A DNA stretch of 64,000 nucleotides from Rubellimicrobium aerolatum (GTDB lineage Bacteria; Pseudomonadota; Alphaproteobacteria; Rhodobacterales; Rhodobacteraceae), in the NCBI RefSeq assembly GCF_017872975.1, contig NZ_JAGGJP010000005.1:124001-188000 (forward strand). The letters are read 5' to 3'. Position 1 is the stretch's first letter; each line of letters begins with the position of its first letter. Both the position numbers and the translations under genes were made by a program. Positions 29,401 through 38,514 of the stretch are shown one piece after another. Below the pieces are notes generated by a model, which saw nothing but the letters and a program-made list of their open reading frames with translations, was not told the origin of the DNA and ran no database searches.

Positions 29401-29942
29401 ATGGGGTGGCGCTGGAGTTCCACATAGAGGCGGTTCGGAAAGATGCCGGCCATGCGGCGCAGGAACTCCTCGGCCTTCCCGCGCTGGTTCTGTCGGAGCA
29501 TCCGGCCGAGCGGGCCATCGGGGCCGCCGGTGAGGCAGAGGAGGCCGGCGCTGTGCCTCTCCAGGTCCGCCAGCGTGACCTGCGGGAGGCCGTCGCCGTT
29601 GGTGTCCACGAGGTAGGCGCAGGTGGACAGCTTCATCAGGTTGTTCCAGCCCGCCTCGCTCTGGGCGAGCAGCACCACGGGCGCGGGGCGGTAAGGCGCG
29701 CGGCCCGGCTCGGGCGGGAGGTAGCAGAGGTCCCACTGCGCGCCGATGATCGGCTGGACGCCCGACTTGCCGGCGTGGTCCGAGAACTCCAGCGCCGCGA
29801 ACAGGGCGTTGGTGTCGGTGATCGCCACGGCGGGCATCCCGTGGTCGGCCGCCAGCTTGGCGAGCTTCTTGACGGGGACAGCCCCTTCGAGGAGCGAGTG
29901 TTCCGTGTGGACGCGGAGATGGATGAAGGTGGGGCTGGCCAT
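26442..29942 (-). CDS. dnaE: DNA polymerase III subunit alpha
   Basis: The 1166-aa replicative polymerase subunit. The N-terminal PHP domain starts FIHLRVHTEHSLLEG. The polymerase core has GRGSGAGSLVAYAL and the metal-binding MPDFDIDFCMDRRE. A helix-hairpin-helix and an OB domain follow toward the C-terminus. The length matches DnaE (about 1150-1180 aa). The ATG at 29942 gives the conserved MASPTFIHLRVH start; the frame is open 17 codons upstream. Confidence 0.98.
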   Translation of the reverse strand: MASPTFIHLRVHTEHSLLEGAVPVKKLAKLAADHGMPAVAITDTNALFAALEFSDHAGKSGVQPIIGAQWDLCYLPPEPGRAPYRPAPVVLLAQSEAGWNNLMKLSTCAYLVDTNGDGLPQVTLADLERHSAGLLCLTGGPDGPLGRMLRQNQRGKAEEFLRRMAGIFPNRLYVELQRHPIDGGLPEAERLSERPTLEMAYDLGLPIVATNDVYFPKEQLFEAHDALLAIAEGAYVDQSGPRRRLTPQHYFKSQKEMATLFADLPEALDNTVEIARRCAFKVAKRKPILPRFADNEVEELRRQAKEGLEARLRVIPHAVPVEDYEARLAYELGIIEQMGFPGYFLIVADFIKWAKSQGIPVGPGRGSGAGSLVAYALTITDLDPLRYSLLFERFLNPERVSMPDFDIDFCMDRREEVIRYVQGKYGADKVGQIITFGAMLSKAAVRDVGRVLQMPYGQVDRLSKMIPMEGVKPVSITKALADEPRLREEMRAAEVVKRCLEYAEQLEGLLRNASTHAAGVVIGDRPLDELVPLYRAPGTDDMPATQFNMKWVEQAGLVKFDFLGLKTLTMIDNAVKLIRRTRDLHVAADGRRIYDPAPGTENDILAIPLDDRAAYDLYARARTVAVFQVESSGMMDALKRMKPTCIEDIVALVALYRPGPMENIPVYCEVKNGLRPLEPLHPSIDHVLKETQGIIVYQEQVMEIAQVMAGYSLGGADLLRRAMGKKIPEEMAKERPKFIEGAMANGVSKDKAGEVFDLLEKFANYGFNKSHAAAYAVVSYQTAWLKANHPVEFMAGVMNCDLHLTDKLATYFQEVRKHLGIPWSPPCVNRSGALFGVEKGTLVYGLGALKNVGVEAMELIVRGRDSRPFATLFDMARRVDLKRVGKRPLEMLARAGAFDQLDRNRRRVLESLDALVAYSAAVHEQRASSQVSLFGEAGADLPEPRLPATPDWDAPERLAEEFKAVGFYLTGHPLDDYLPALRRAKVLTYDEVALKVQDGPFVAKIAGSVAARQERKSARGNRFAFVSMSDPTGQFEVTLFSEALEAGRPHLEPGSRVVIQVECTAEGDQLRLTGRGVTPVDEVAGAGAMGFKVFVEAEEALASVARVLDQARQAARRARGGPVTLFLRHPTLPGDVEIDLGDQFPVTPEVRRALRHVPGVQEVEEV

Positions 29943-30008
29943 GGAGACCAGACTAGGGCCCGCCCCCCCGAGTCGGAAGGGCGCGCCGGGCACATCCCTG
30001 TGGGTAAG

Positions 30009-30812
30009 TCAGCCGGTGAGGCGGCAGGTCCGCACCTCGCCCTCGAAATACGTCTCGAAGCCCGAGGGGTAGGCGTAGCCCACCTCGCCCCGGCGCGGCA
30101 GGCGGCGGGGGCCGACGATCCCATAGTCGGAGAAGCGCCCCCGCCAGTCGAGCCGCGCCACCGTGCCGTCGGTCCCGATCGACGGGCGGGCGGGGCTGTC
30201 CATGGTGGCGATGTCCCCCGCCGCGTCGAAGCCGAAGGTCACGGCGGCCCGTCCCGCCGGCGTGTCGAGCGCGGCCTCGACGCGGTGGTCGCCGGTCTCG
30301 CGCCACCGGATCGACGGGTTGCCGAGGATGGCGTCGGGGAACCAGGGCAGCTCGGCCAGGTAGCGCAGCGCCTCGCCCAGCGCGGCGTCGGGACCGCCGG
30401 CGCGCGCCACGGGGAAGGCGCCGAGGAGGCGTGCCTCCAGCCGCCCCTCGCCTTCCACGTAGGCGTCGAGCACGCGCAGCCACGTGAGGGGCCCCCAGGC
30501 CCGCCGGGCGTCCCAGGCGAAGCCGGGGCGGCCCAGCGCGACGGTCTGGCGAGTCGCGTAGGCGGAAAAGAGGCCGCCCTGCCGCAGCCGCAGCCGGGCG
30601 GACTGTGTGAGGATCGCGGCGCGGGCGGTCCCCGTCGCCCCGGCGCGGCGGGCGAAGCCGGCCACGAGGGGCGGCAGGTCCGACCTTGGGGTGCCGGTCG
30701 GCCCGGCGAGGAGCCGCGCCTCCAGCGCCGCGACCTGGGCGGCGAAGCCATGCGACAGGACCGCCTGCGCGGCGGGGATCAGCAGGAGCGGGGCGAGGCG
30801 ACGAAGGCGCAT
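30009..30812 (-). CDS. Exported protein, DUF6544/DUF6920-like
   Basis: A 267-aa protein with a hydrophobic N-terminus (LAPLLLIPAAQAVLSHGFAA; signal or anchor). Patterns such as RLRQGGLFSAYATRQ, FAWDARRAWG and LRYLAELPWFPDAIL resemble the DUF6544/DUF6920 group of unknown function; I rely on recall of that pattern, so the family name is tentative. The nearest upstream sequence is a strong hairpin, suggesting its own promoter. Confidence 0.6.
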   Translation of the reverse strand: MRLRRLAPLLLIPAAQAVLSHGFAAQVAALEARLLAGPTGTPRSDLPPLVAGFARRAGATGTARAAILTQSARLRLRQGGLFSAYATRQTVALGRPGFAWDARRAWGPLTWLRVLDAYVEGEGRLEARLLGAFPVARAGGPDAALGEALRYLAELPWFPDAILGNPSIRWRETGDHRVEAALDTPAGRAAVTFGFDAAGDIATMDSPARPSIGTDGTVARLDWRGRFSDYGIVGPRRLPRRGEVGYAYPSGFETYFEGEVRTCRLTG

Positions 30813-30822
30813 GACGGGTCCG

Positions 30823-30954
30823 GGCCGCGACGCCCCGAGGTCCGGGCGTCGCGGCCACGTTCCCCCACGCGGCCCGGCGCTGGCAAGCCCCGTCTCGGGC
30901 CGCCGCCCTGGGCCGCCGTCGTGGGCGGCCGTCTCGGGCGGCCGTCTCGGGCCA
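30823..30954. repeat. Perfect 13-bp hairpin and short tandem repeat
   Basis: GGCCGCGACGCCC (30823-30835) pairs perfectly with GGGCGTCGCGGCC (30844-30856) around an 8-base loop. To the right, the unit CCGTCTCGGGCGG occurs at 30929-30941 and, with a changed end, at 30942-30954; related copies start near 30890 and 30915. The region separates the DUF2269 gene end from the DUF6544-like start and probably includes a terminator. Confidence 0.55.
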
Positions 30955-30966
30955 CCCCCGGTGCGG

Positions 30967-31518
30967 TCAGGAGGCCGCCGCCGTCCCCGGGGCGGGGCGG
31001 AGCGCCAGCAGCGCCGCGACCGCCGCCGCGACCGCCAGGGTCAGGAGCAGGCCCCGGTCCTCCCAGCCCGGTTGCAGGACGTTGATCGCCAGCAGCGCGA
31101 ACAGGATCACCTGGTCGATCCGGGCGATCCGCAGCGCCCGGCAGCCGAGCCGGAGCGCCTGCGCCTCGTCGCCGTCGCGCTCCCAGACCAGCGCCGCGCG
31201 TTCGAGGAGCGGGCCCACGCGGAGCGCCCCCACCGCGAAGGTGACGCCGGTGCCGAGCAGGGACAGGGTGAGCCAGGCCTCCCACGGGTGGCTACCCGCC
31301 CAGACGAGCAGCAGCCCCGAGGCCAGGACCGCCAGCGCCGCCGGCACCGTCAGCACCGGCCCGAGGATCGTCGCGCCCTTGATGATCCGTAACGCGTGCT
31401 GGTCGTCATGCGTCCCCGTCGCCGCCGCGCTGAGCACCACGAGCCCGAGCCCGCCGCCGATCCAGACGGTCAGGGCCCCGAGGTGCAGCAATCTCAGGAT
31501 GTCCTGGAAGTCCATCAT
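30967..31518 (-). CDS. DUF2269-like integral membrane protein
   Basis: A 183-aa protein with four to five membrane helices. The first, [19 protein letters not shown], has the HxGxxxxWxGG-like start typical of DUF2269 and related putative copper/heme-binding membrane families. The function is unknown. It sits 33 bases downstream of a small membrane-protein gene on the same strand. Confidence 0.72.
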   Translation of the reverse strand: MMDFQDILRLLHLGALTVWIGGGLGLVVLSAAATGTHDDQHALRIIKGATILGPVLTVPAALAVLASGLLLVWAGSHPWEAWLTLSLLGTGVTFAVGALRVGPLLERAALVWERDGDEAQALRLGCRALRIARIDQVILFALLAINVLQPGWEDRGLLLTLAVAAAVAALLALRPAPGTAAAS

Positions 31519-31551
31519 ACATCTCCCACGAGTTACGCCACGGGCGGCATC

Positions 31552-31776
31552 CTACCTGAAAACGGCTCCGTCCGGGTCGGAAATCGAGCCCCTGGCGGGG
31601 CCAGGCCCCAACGAGTCCGCCAGCGCGGCGGCGAGGGCGAGGCAGGCCCCGAGCCCGCCCAGGATCGCCGTCTCGGCCCAGCCGGGGCGGAGCAGGAGGA
31701 GGGCGAGGATCGTCGCGGCGCCCAGTCGGAGCGGGCCGACGCCCCGGGTGGGCCGTGAGGGGAGGGAAACGTGCAT
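31552..31776 (-). CDS. Small membrane protein
   Basis: A 74-aa protein with two hydrophobic stretches ([38 protein letters not shown]). The ATG at 31776 has AAGGA upstream. No family recognised; it probably shares a transcript with the DUF2269-like gene. Confidence 0.5.
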   Translation of the reverse strand: MHVSLPSRPTRGVGPLRLGAATILALLLLRPGWAETAILGGLGACLALAAALADSLGPGPARGSISDPDGAVFR

Positions 31777-31990
31777 CGTCAACGTCCTTGGGGAAACGGA
31801 ACTGGAAAGGGTCGGTGGAAAACGGTGCGCCCAGGATAGCGGCGGCGGCCGGGGCCGGCCCAGTCGGGTTTTCCCCACCTTGGCGGCGGGCCTTGCCAAG
31901 GCCGCCGCTTTCCGCCTTGATCGCCGAGGGCCGCGATCTACGCCGCATCGGTCGCGCCCGTTCCAACCCGGTAACGCGGCGGGCAATCGC

Positions 31991-33571
31991 ATGGGGATCG
32001 GATTCCTCCTCAACGGGGAGCGGGTCGAGGCCGAGGGGCCGCCGACGCGGACGCTGCTCGACTGGCTGCGCGAGGAGCGGAGCCTGACGGGCACCAAGGA
32101 AGGGTGCAACGAGGGCGACTGCGGCGCCTGCACCGTCATGGTCACGGACGAGCGGGGGGCGCGGGCGCTCAACGCCTGCATCCTGTTCCTGCCGCAACTG
32201 GCCGGCAAGGCGGTGCGGACGGTGGAGGGGATCGCCGGGCCGGACGGCGAGCTGCACCCGGTCCAGCGGGCGATGGTCGATCACCACGGCTCGCAATGCG
32301 GCTTCTGCACCCCGGGCTTCGTGGTGGCGATGGCGGCGGCGCACCTGAACGGCGACACCGACTTCGACACGGCGCTGGCGGGGAACCTCTGCCGCTGCAC
32401 CGGCTACGCGCCGATCCTGCGGGCGGCGGAGGCAGCCTCGCGCGAGCCGGTGCCCGAGTGGATGCGCGACGCGGTGCCGGGCGGCGCCCCCGCTGCGGTG
32501 GGCGTGGAGGCCGGTCCCGGCGCGGGCGACCTGCCCCCCGCCGAGGGCTGGGCGGGGCGGCGCGACGACGCGGTGGCGACGGTGGCAACCGAGCCAGGAA
32601 CCGGCCCAGTCCCAGAGGCCAAGGGCCAGCGTGGCGAGACGGTGGGCGGCACGGCGTCCCTTGGGACCGGCGCGCCGCCGCCCGTGGCCCTGCCCCCCCG
32701 GCCCGAGGCGGCGGGCGCGGCGATGCTGCCCGAGAGCGCCGACGCGCTCGCCGCGTGGTATATGGCGAACCCGGACGCCACGCTGGTCGCGGGGGCGACG
32801 GACGTGGGGCTCTGGGTGACGAAGGGCCTGCGCGAGCTGCCCAAGGTCGCCTTCCTGCACCGCGCCCGCGACCTCGCGCGGATCGAGGTCGGGCCGGACG
32901 CGATCCGCCTCGGCGCGGGGGCGACGATGACCGAGGTGCTGGCGGCGGTGGAGGGCCGGTTCCCGAGCTGGGCCCGGCTGATCCGCCGCTACGGGTCCGC
33001 GCAGGTGCGGAGCGCCGCGACGCTGGGCGGCAACATCGCCAACGGCTCGCCCATCGGGGACAACCCGCCGGCGCTGATCGCGCTGGGGGCGGTGCTGCAC
33101 CTGCGGCGCGGCGACGCCCGGCGGACGATGCCGTTGGAGTCGTTCTTCCTCGCCTATGGCCGACAGGACCGCCAGCCCGGCGAGTTCGTCGAGGCGGTGA
33201 CGATCCCGGCCACCGCGCCCGCCTTCCGCGTCTACAAGCTGTCCAAGCGCTTCGACCAGGACATTTCCGCCGTCTGCGGCGGGTTCGATATGACGGTGGA
33301 AGGGGGCACGGTAACGGCCGCGCGCATCGCCTTCGGCGGCATGGCCGGGGTGCCCAAGCGCGCAACGGCGGTCGAGGCGGCGTTGGTCGGGCGGCCCTGG
33401 ACCAGCGAGACGGTCGCGGCGGCGATGCCCGCCTTCGCGGAGGACTTCGCGCCCCTGTCGGACATGAGGGCCAGCGCGGCCTATCGGCTGGAGGCGGCGG
33501 GCGGGATGCTGATGCGCTACCACGCGGAGTTGTCGGGGGCCGAGACCGATGTCCGGGAGGTCGCGCCATGA
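31991..33571 (+). CDS. xdhA: Xanthine dehydrogenase small subunit
   Basis: The 526-aa iron-sulfur/FAD subunit that passes electrons from purine oxidation to NAD+. Two [2Fe-2S] sites are visible: Cys39, 44, 47 and 63 (plant ferredoxin type), and Cys102, 105, 133 and 135. The FAD-binding domain (about 235-410) includes the [18 protein letters not shown] motif and is followed by a CO-dehydrogenase flavoprotein C-terminal domain. A roughly 80-residue Gly/Pro/Ala-rich linker (about 155-235) between the iron-sulfur and FAD parts is longer than usual. The stop overlaps the xdhB start (ATGA). Confidence 0.95.
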   Translation: MGIGFLLNGERVEAEGPPTRTLLDWLREERSLTGTKEGCNEGDCGACTVMVTDERGARALNACILFLPQLAGKAVRTVEGIAGPDGELHPVQRAMVDHHGSQCGFCTPGFVVAMAAAHLNGDTDFDTALAGNLCRCTGYAPILRAAEAASREPVPEWMRDAVPGGAPAAVGVEAGPGAGDLPPAEGWAGRRDDAVATVATEPGTGPVPEAKGQRGETVGGTASLGTGAPPPVALPPRPEAAGAAMLPESADALAAWYMANPDATLVAGATDVGLWVTKGLRELPKVAFLHRARDLARIEVGPDAIRLGAGATMTEVLAAVEGRFPSWARLIRRYGSAQVRSAATLGGNIANGSPIGDNPPALIALGAVLHLRRGDARRTMPLESFFLAYGRQDRQPGEFVEAVTIPATAPAFRVYKLSKRFDQDISAVCGGFDMTVEGGTVTAARIAFGGMAGVPKRATAVEAALVGRPWTSETVAAAMPAFAEDFAPLSDMRASAAYRLEAAGGMLMRYHAELSGAETDVREVAP

Positions 33572-35898
33572 CCGTCGGCCTGCGCGAGACGCACGACTCC
33601 GCCACCCTCCACGTCACCGGACAGGCGCGCTACGTGGACGACATTCCCGCACCCTCGGGATGCCTGCACCTCGCCTTCGGGCTGTCGGACGTGGCGCGCG
33701 GGCGGCTCCTGTCGCTCGACCTGTCCGCCGTGCGCGCCGCGCCGGGCGTGGTGGACGTCATGGCGGCGGACGACCTGCGGCGGCCTGCCGACTGCTCGCC
33801 CTCCGTCCACGACGAGCCGCTCCTGTGCGACGGGCCGATCCACTACCTCGGCCAGCCGCTCTTCCTCGTGATCGCCACCAGCCACCTCGCGGCGAGGAAG
33901 GCCGTGCGGCTGGCTGTGGCCGAGGTCGCGGAGGAACGGCCGATTCTTACCATCGAAGAGGCGCTGGCGGCGGACAGCCGCTTCGAGGACGGCCCCCGCG
34001 TCTGGACCAAGGGCGACACGGACACGGCGATGGCCGCCGCGCCGCGCCGCCTCAGGGGCTCGGTGGAGATGGGGGGGCAGGAGCACTTCTATCTCGAAGG
34101 CCAGGCCGCCCTCGCGCTCCCCGGCGAGGGGCAGATGGAGGTCCACTCCTCGACCCAGCACCCGAGCGAGATCCAGCACAAGGTCGCGGACGCGCTCGGC
34201 CTCCACATGAACGACGTGCGCGTGGTCATGCGGCGGATGGGCGGCGGCTTCGGCGGCAAGGAAAGCCAGGGCAACGCGCTCGCCATCGCCTGCGCGGTGG
34301 CGGCGGAGCGGACGGGCCGCGCCTGCCGGATGCGCTACGACCGCGACGACGACATGGTGATCACCGGCAAGCGCCACGAGTTCCGCATCGACTACGAGGT
34401 GGGCTTCGACGGCGACGGACGGCTTCTGGCGGTGGACGTGATCCAGTATGCGAGGTGCGGCTGGTCGCAGGACCTGAGCCTCGCCGTGGCCGACCGGGCG
34501 ATGCTCCACGCCGACAACGCCTATCTGATCCCGGCCATGCGGATCACCTCGCATCGCCTCAAGACCAACACCCAGAGCGCCACCGCCTTCCGCGGCTTTG
34601 GCGGCCCGCAGGGGATGCTGGGGATGGAGCGGATCGTCGAGCACGTCGCCCGCGACCTAGGCCGCGACCCGGTGGAGGTGCGCCGGCTCAACTTCTACGC
34701 CGCGCCCAAGGAGGGCGGCCCCGGCACGGGCCGGCGCTTCACCGGCGCGCACTCCCGCCCGCCCGAGCCGCCGACGACGCCCTATGGCATGGAGGTCACC
34801 GACTTCCTCCTCCACGAGATGACCGAGGAGCTGCTGGCGTCGTCGGACTTCGAGGCCCGGCGCGCGGCGATCCGCGACTGGAACGCGCGCAGCCCGATCC
34901 TGAAGAAGGGCCTCGCCTACGCGCCGGTCAAGTTCGGCATCTCCTTCACGCTCTCGCACCTCAACCAGGCCGGCGCGCTGGTGAACGTCTATCGCGACGG
35001 CTCGGTGCTGCTGAACCACGGCGGCACCGAGATGGGCCAGGGCCTCCACCGCAAGGTGACGCAGATCGCCGCGAGCCGCCTCGGCATCCCGGTGGAGCGC
35101 GTCCGCATCAGCGCGACCGACACGACCAAGGTGCCCAACACCTCGGCCACGGCGGCGTCGTCGGGCGCGGACCTGAACGGCATGGCGGTTCAGGCCGCCT
35201 GCGACACGCTGCGCGACCGCATGGCCGCGCATCTGGCGGGCCTGCACCAGACCGCGCCCGAACGGGTGGAGTTCGAGGGCGGAATGGTGACGGTCGGCGG
35301 GCAGGCCCTGACTTGGGACGCGGCGGTGGAAGCCTGCTACCTGGGCCGGGTGTCGCTGTCCGCGACGGGCTTCTACGCCACGCCCGACCTCGAATGGGAC
35401 CGGCTGCGCGGGCGGGGGCGGCCGTTCTTCTACTTCTCCTATGGCTGCTCGGTGACCGAGGTCGTCATCGACACCCTCACGGGCGAGAACCGCATCCTGC
35501 GCGCCGACATCCTGCACGACTGCGGCTCGTCGCTGAACCCGGCGCTCGACATCGGGCAGATCGAGGGCGGCTACGTCCAGGGCGCGGGCTGGCTCACGAC
35601 CGAGGAGCTGGTCTGGGACGACAAGGGCCGCCTGCGGACGCACGCCCCCTCCACCTACAAGATCCCCGCCGTGTCGGACCGCCCGGCGGTGTTCAACGTC
35701 CGGCTCTGGGACGCGCCCAACCGCGCGGCGACGGTCTATCGGAGCAAGGCCGTGGGCGAGCCGCCGTTCATGCTGGGCATCTCGGCCTTCCTCGCCCTGT
35801 CCGACGCCTGCGCGGCGACCGGCCCGCACTGGCCCGACCTCCACGCCCCCGCCACGCCCGAGCGCGTGCGGGCGGCTGTGACGCGAGCGCGCGGGTGA
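33568..35898 (+). CDS. xdhB: Xanthine dehydrogenase molybdopterin-binding subunit
   Basis: The 776-aa catalytic subunit that hydroxylates hypoxanthine and xanthine to urate at a molybdenum cofactor. Conserved blocks include [52 protein letters not shown] and the C-terminal [14 protein letters not shown], whose Glu matches the catalytic glutamate region. Coupled to xdhA by an ATGA overlap and separated from xdhC by tandem hairpins. Confidence 0.96.
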   Translation: MTVGLRETHDSATLHVTGQARYVDDIPAPSGCLHLAFGLSDVARGRLLSLDLSAVRAAPGVVDVMAADDLRRPADCSPSVHDEPLLCDGPIHYLGQPLFLVIATSHLAARKAVRLAVAEVAEERPILTIEEALAADSRFEDGPRVWTKGDTDTAMAAAPRRLRGSVEMGGQEHFYLEGQAALALPGEGQMEVHSSTQHPSEIQHKVADALGLHMNDVRVVMRRMGGGFGGKESQGNALAIACAVAAERTGRACRMRYDRDDDMVITGKRHEFRIDYEVGFDGDGRLLAVDVIQYARCGWSQDLSLAVADRAMLHADNAYLIPAMRITSHRLKTNTQSATAFRGFGGPQGMLGMERIVEHVARDLGRDPVEVRRLNFYAAPKEGGPGTGRRFTGAHSRPPEPPTTPYGMEVTDFLLHEMTEELLASSDFEARRAAIRDWNARSPILKKGLAYAPVKFGISFTLSHLNQAGALVNVYRDGSVLLNHGGTEMGQGLHRKVTQIAASRLGIPVERVRISATDTTKVPNTSATAASSGADLNGMAVQAACDTLRDRMAAHLAGLHQTAPERVEFEGGMVTVGGQALTWDAAVEACYLGRVSLSATGFYATPDLEWDRLRGRGRPFFYFSYGCSVTEVVIDTLTGENRILRADILHDCGSSLNPALDIGQIEGGYVQGAGWLTTEELVWDDKGRLRTHAPSTYKIPAVSDRPAVFNVRLWDAPNRAATVYRSKAVGEPPFMLGISAFLALSDACAATGPHWPDLHAPATPERVRAAVTRARG

Positions 35899-35906
35899 AC
35901 CGGGGC

Positions 35907-35952
35907 GCAAAGGCCTTCGACGGCCTTTGCAAATCGCCTCGACGCGATTTGC
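35907..35952. repeat. Two overlapping perfect hairpins between xdhB and xdhC
   Basis: GCAAAGGCC / GGCCTTTGC (35907-35930) and GCAAATCGC / GCGATTTGC (35929-35952) are both 9-bp stems with 6-base loops, and they share the middle GC. They fill nearly the whole 64-bp gap. They could attenuate xdhC and downstream ABC expression or stabilise the xdhAB message. Confidence 0.8.
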
Positions 35953-35962
35953 GGGTCCCGCC

Positions 35963-36886
35963 ATGAGCCTCGACCTCCCCGCCCTCCGCGCCGCCGTCGC
36001 CGCCCATGGCGTGGTGGTCCGCATCCTGATCGTGTCGGTCGCGGGCTCCGTCCCGCGCGAGGCGGGCACCTCCATGCTGATCTGGACGGGGGGCGAGGAG
36101 GGCACGGTCGGCGGCGGCGAACTGGAGAACCAGGCCACCGCCGAGGCACGGACGATGCTGGCGGCCACGGCCCTGCCCCGCCTGCGGACGGTCCCCCTCG
36201 GCCCGGCGCTGGGCCAATGCTGCGGCGGCTCGGTCACGCTCGCCTGGGAGCGGTTCGACGCCGCGAGCCTTCCCGATGCCCTGCCCTTCGCCCGCCCTCT
36301 CGCCGGGGCGACCGCGCTGCGCCCGACGCTCACCCCCGCTCCCGGCACGCCGCCGCAGGTCCGCGACGGCTGGCTGGTCGAGGCCGCGCCCGCGGCCGGA
36401 CGGCCGCTCTGGGTCTGGGGCGCGGGCCATGTGGGCCGCGCGATCGTCGCCGTCCTCGCCCCCTGGCCCGGCGTGGCGATCACCTGGGTGGACCTCGGCC
36501 CCGACCGCTTCCCGGCAACGGTCCCGCCCGGCGTCACCGTCCTCCCCGCCGTCGAGCCCGCCCTCCTCGTCCGCCACGCCCCGCGCGACGCCGACCACCT
36601 GATCCTCACCCGCTCGCACGAGTTGGACCTGCAACTCTGCCACGCCCTCCTCCTCCACGGATTCACGAGCCTCGGGCTGATCGGCTCGGCCACCAAGCTC
36701 GCCCGATTCCGGGGACGGCTGTCCTCGCTCGGACACACGGCCGCTCAAATTTCGCGCATTGCCTGTCCGATAGGCGACCCCGCCCTCGGAAAGCACCCCC
36801 AAGCCATTGCCGTCGGCGTCGCGGCCGCGCTAATCCGGTCGGCGGGAACCGGCAGGCACGCCGAGGAAAGGGACGCGACCGGATGA
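35963..36886 (+). CDS. xdhC: Xanthine dehydrogenase accessory protein XdhC
   Basis: A 307-aa chaperone that binds and sulfurates molybdenum cofactor and inserts it into XdhB. The N-terminal XdhC/CoxI part has VSVAGSVPREAGTSMLI and GQCCGGSVTL, with the Cys pair implicated in cofactor handling. The C-terminal part is Rossmann-like (VWGAGHVGRAIV) and ends with GLIGSATKLARFRGRL. The stop overlaps the ABC ATPase start as ATGA, tying the enzyme operon to the transporter genes. Confidence 0.93.
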   Translation: MSLDLPALRAAVAAHGVVVRILIVSVAGSVPREAGTSMLIWTGGEEGTVGGGELENQATAEARTMLAATALPRLRTVPLGPALGQCCGGSVTLAWERFDAASLPDALPFARPLAGATALRPTLTPAPGTPPQVRDGWLVEAAPAAGRPLWVWGAGHVGRAIVAVLAPWPGVAITWVDLGPDRFPATVPPGVTVLPAVEPALLVRHAPRDADHLILTRSHELDLQLCHALLLHGFTSLGLIGSATKLARFRGRLSSLGHTAAQISRIACPIGDPALGKHPQAIAVGVAAALIRSAGTGRHAEERDATG

Positions 36887-38403
36887 GCGACGCGCTGCTG
36901 GCGATCCGGGGGCTGACCAAGGCCTATCCGGGCGTGGTCGCCAACAGCGACGTGAGCTTCGACATCCGCCCGTCCAGCGTCCACGCGCTGCTGGGCGAGA
37001 ACGGGGCGGGCAAGTCCACCCTGGTCAAGACCATCTACGGCCTCGTGCGCCCCGACGCCGGGACCATGACGCTCGCCGGCCAGCCCTACGCGCCGCCCGA
37101 GCCCCGCGCCGCCCGCGCGGCGGGGGTGGCGATGGTGTTCCAGCACTTCTCTCTCTTCGACGCGCTGAGCGTGGCCGAGAACATCGCGCTCGGCATGGAG
37201 GACCCGCCGCCGCTCCGCGACCTCTCCGCGCGCATCGCGCAGGTGTCGCGCGACTACGGCCTGCCGCTCGACCCCAACCGCATCGTCGGCGACCTGTCCG
37301 CCGGGGAGCGTCAACGGGTGGAGATCATCCGTTGCCTCCTCCAGTCCCCCCGCCTCCTCATCATGGACGAGCCGACCTCAGTCCTGACCCCGCAGGAGGT
37401 CGAGATCCTGTTCCGAACCCTCCGCAAGCTGCGCGAGGAGGGGCTGGCGATCCTCTACATCTCGCACAAGCTGGAGGAGATCCGCGTCCTTTGCGAGGAG
37501 GCGACGATCCTGCGCGGGGGCCGCGTGGTGGCGACCTGCGACCCGCAGCGCACCTCGGCCCGGCGCATGGCCGAGATGATGGTCGGCGGCACGCTGAAGA
37601 CCCCGGCGCGGGCGGCGCATCCCGGCGGCGACACCGTGCTCGACGTGCAGGGCCTGTCCGCCCCCTCGCCCCGCCCGCACGGGACGGCGCTGCGCGGCGT
37701 CACCTTCAGCGTCGCGCGGGGCGAGGTGCTGGGCATCGGCGGCGTCGCCGGCAACGGCCAGGACGAACTGCTGCTCGCGCTGTCGGGCGAGATGCGGACC
37801 GCACCGGGCATGGTGCGCCTCAAGGGTGAACTGGTGGGGAGCCTGCGCCCCTCGGCCCGCCGCGCGCGCGGCCTCCTTTGCGCGCCCGAGGAGCGGATGG
37901 GCCACGCGGCGGCCCCCGACATGACGCTGACCGAGAACGCCTTCCTGTCGGGCCGCCTGCGCGAGAGGCTGGCGCGGCGGGGCTTCGTGAACTGGACCGC
38001 CGCCCGCGGCTTCGCCGAGCGGATCATCCGCGACTTCGACGTGCGGACGCCCGGCCCCTCGGCCGCCGCCCGCTCGCTCTCGGGCGGCAACCTCCAGAAG
38101 TTCGTGATCGGCCGCGAGATCCTGCAACGGCCCGAGGTGCTGATCGTCAACCAGCCCACCTGGGGCGTGGACGCGAGCGCCGCCGCCGCGATCCGGCAGG
38201 CGCTGCTCGACCTCGCCTCGCAGGGGGCCGCCGTGGTCGTGGTCAGCCAGGACCTCGACGAGCTGATGGAGATCTCCGACCGCTTCGCCGCGCTGAACGA
38301 GGGCCGCCTGTCGCCCGCCCGCCCCGCGCGCGGGCTGACGGTGGAGGAGATCGGCCTCATGCTCGGCGGCGCGCACGGGATGGAGGTGGCCCATGCCCAC
38401 TGA
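36883..38403 (+). CDS. Purine/nucleoside-type ABC transporter, ATP-binding protein
   Basis: A 506-aa double ATPase of the BMP-linked nucleoside uptake family (sugar-ABC-like fusion of two nucleotide-binding domains). The first half has Walker A GENGAGKST (38-46), signature LSAGERQRVEI and Walker B LLIMDEP. The second half has the signature LSGGNLQKFVIGREI and a degenerate Walker A (GGVAGNGQDE), as is normal in this family. The ATGA overlap with xdhC and the following permeases and BMP protein suggest uptake of purines for XdhAB. Confidence 0.92.
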   Translation: MSDALLAIRGLTKAYPGVVANSDVSFDIRPSSVHALLGENGAGKSTLVKTIYGLVRPDAGTMTLAGQPYAPPEPRAARAAGVAMVFQHFSLFDALSVAENIALGMEDPPPLRDLSARIAQVSRDYGLPLDPNRIVGDLSAGERQRVEIIRCLLQSPRLLIMDEPTSVLTPQEVEILFRTLRKLREEGLAILYISHKLEEIRVLCEEATILRGGRVVATCDPQRTSARRMAEMMVGGTLKTPARAAHPGGDTVLDVQGLSAPSPRPHGTALRGVTFSVARGEVLGIGGVAGNGQDELLLALSGEMRTAPGMVRLKGELVGSLRPSARRARGLLCAPEERMGHAAAPDMTLTENAFLSGRLRERLARRGFVNWTAARGFAERIIRDFDVRTPGPSAAARSLSGGNLQKFVIGREILQRPEVLIVNQPTWGVDASAAAAIRQALLDLASQGAAVVVVSQDLDELMEISDRFAALNEGRLSPARPARGLTVEEIGLMLGGAHGMEVAHAH

Positions 38404-38433
38404 CCGAGCCGCCCGGCCCTACCGTCGCAAAGG

Positions 38434-38487
38434 GCGTATTTGGGCCAAGTTGAGAGGGCATGGCTCATCAACCTGGCCCAAAGACGC
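38434..38487. repeat. 53-bp-class inverted-repeat element, copy 1
   Basis: Left arm GCGTATTTGGGCCAAGTTGA (38434-38453) and right arm at 38468-38487 are reverse complements with two mismatches, with a loop containing GGCATGGCTCA. It lies in the 111-bp gap inside the transporter operon, between the ATPase and the first permease. Related copies are at 55406 and 59463. Confidence 0.85.
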
Positions 38488-38514
38488 AGCCCACCCCCGC
38501 CAAAGGCGCGCCGC

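Noticed and set aside
26334-31085. About 1580-codon rightward open frame across dnaE
   Set aside because: Antisense shadow of dnaE and the next gene; no domain and implausible composition.
31777-31990. Purine riboswitch in the xdhA leader
   Set aside because: Hairpin potential exists (GGCGGCGGGCC/GGCCGCC region) but I cannot match a known xanthine or guanine aptamer by eye.
38461-38490. Small peptide MAHQPGPKT... starting in the 53-bp element
   Set aside because: The ATG lies in the repeat arm; similar codons at 59463 are only consequences of the repeat sequence.
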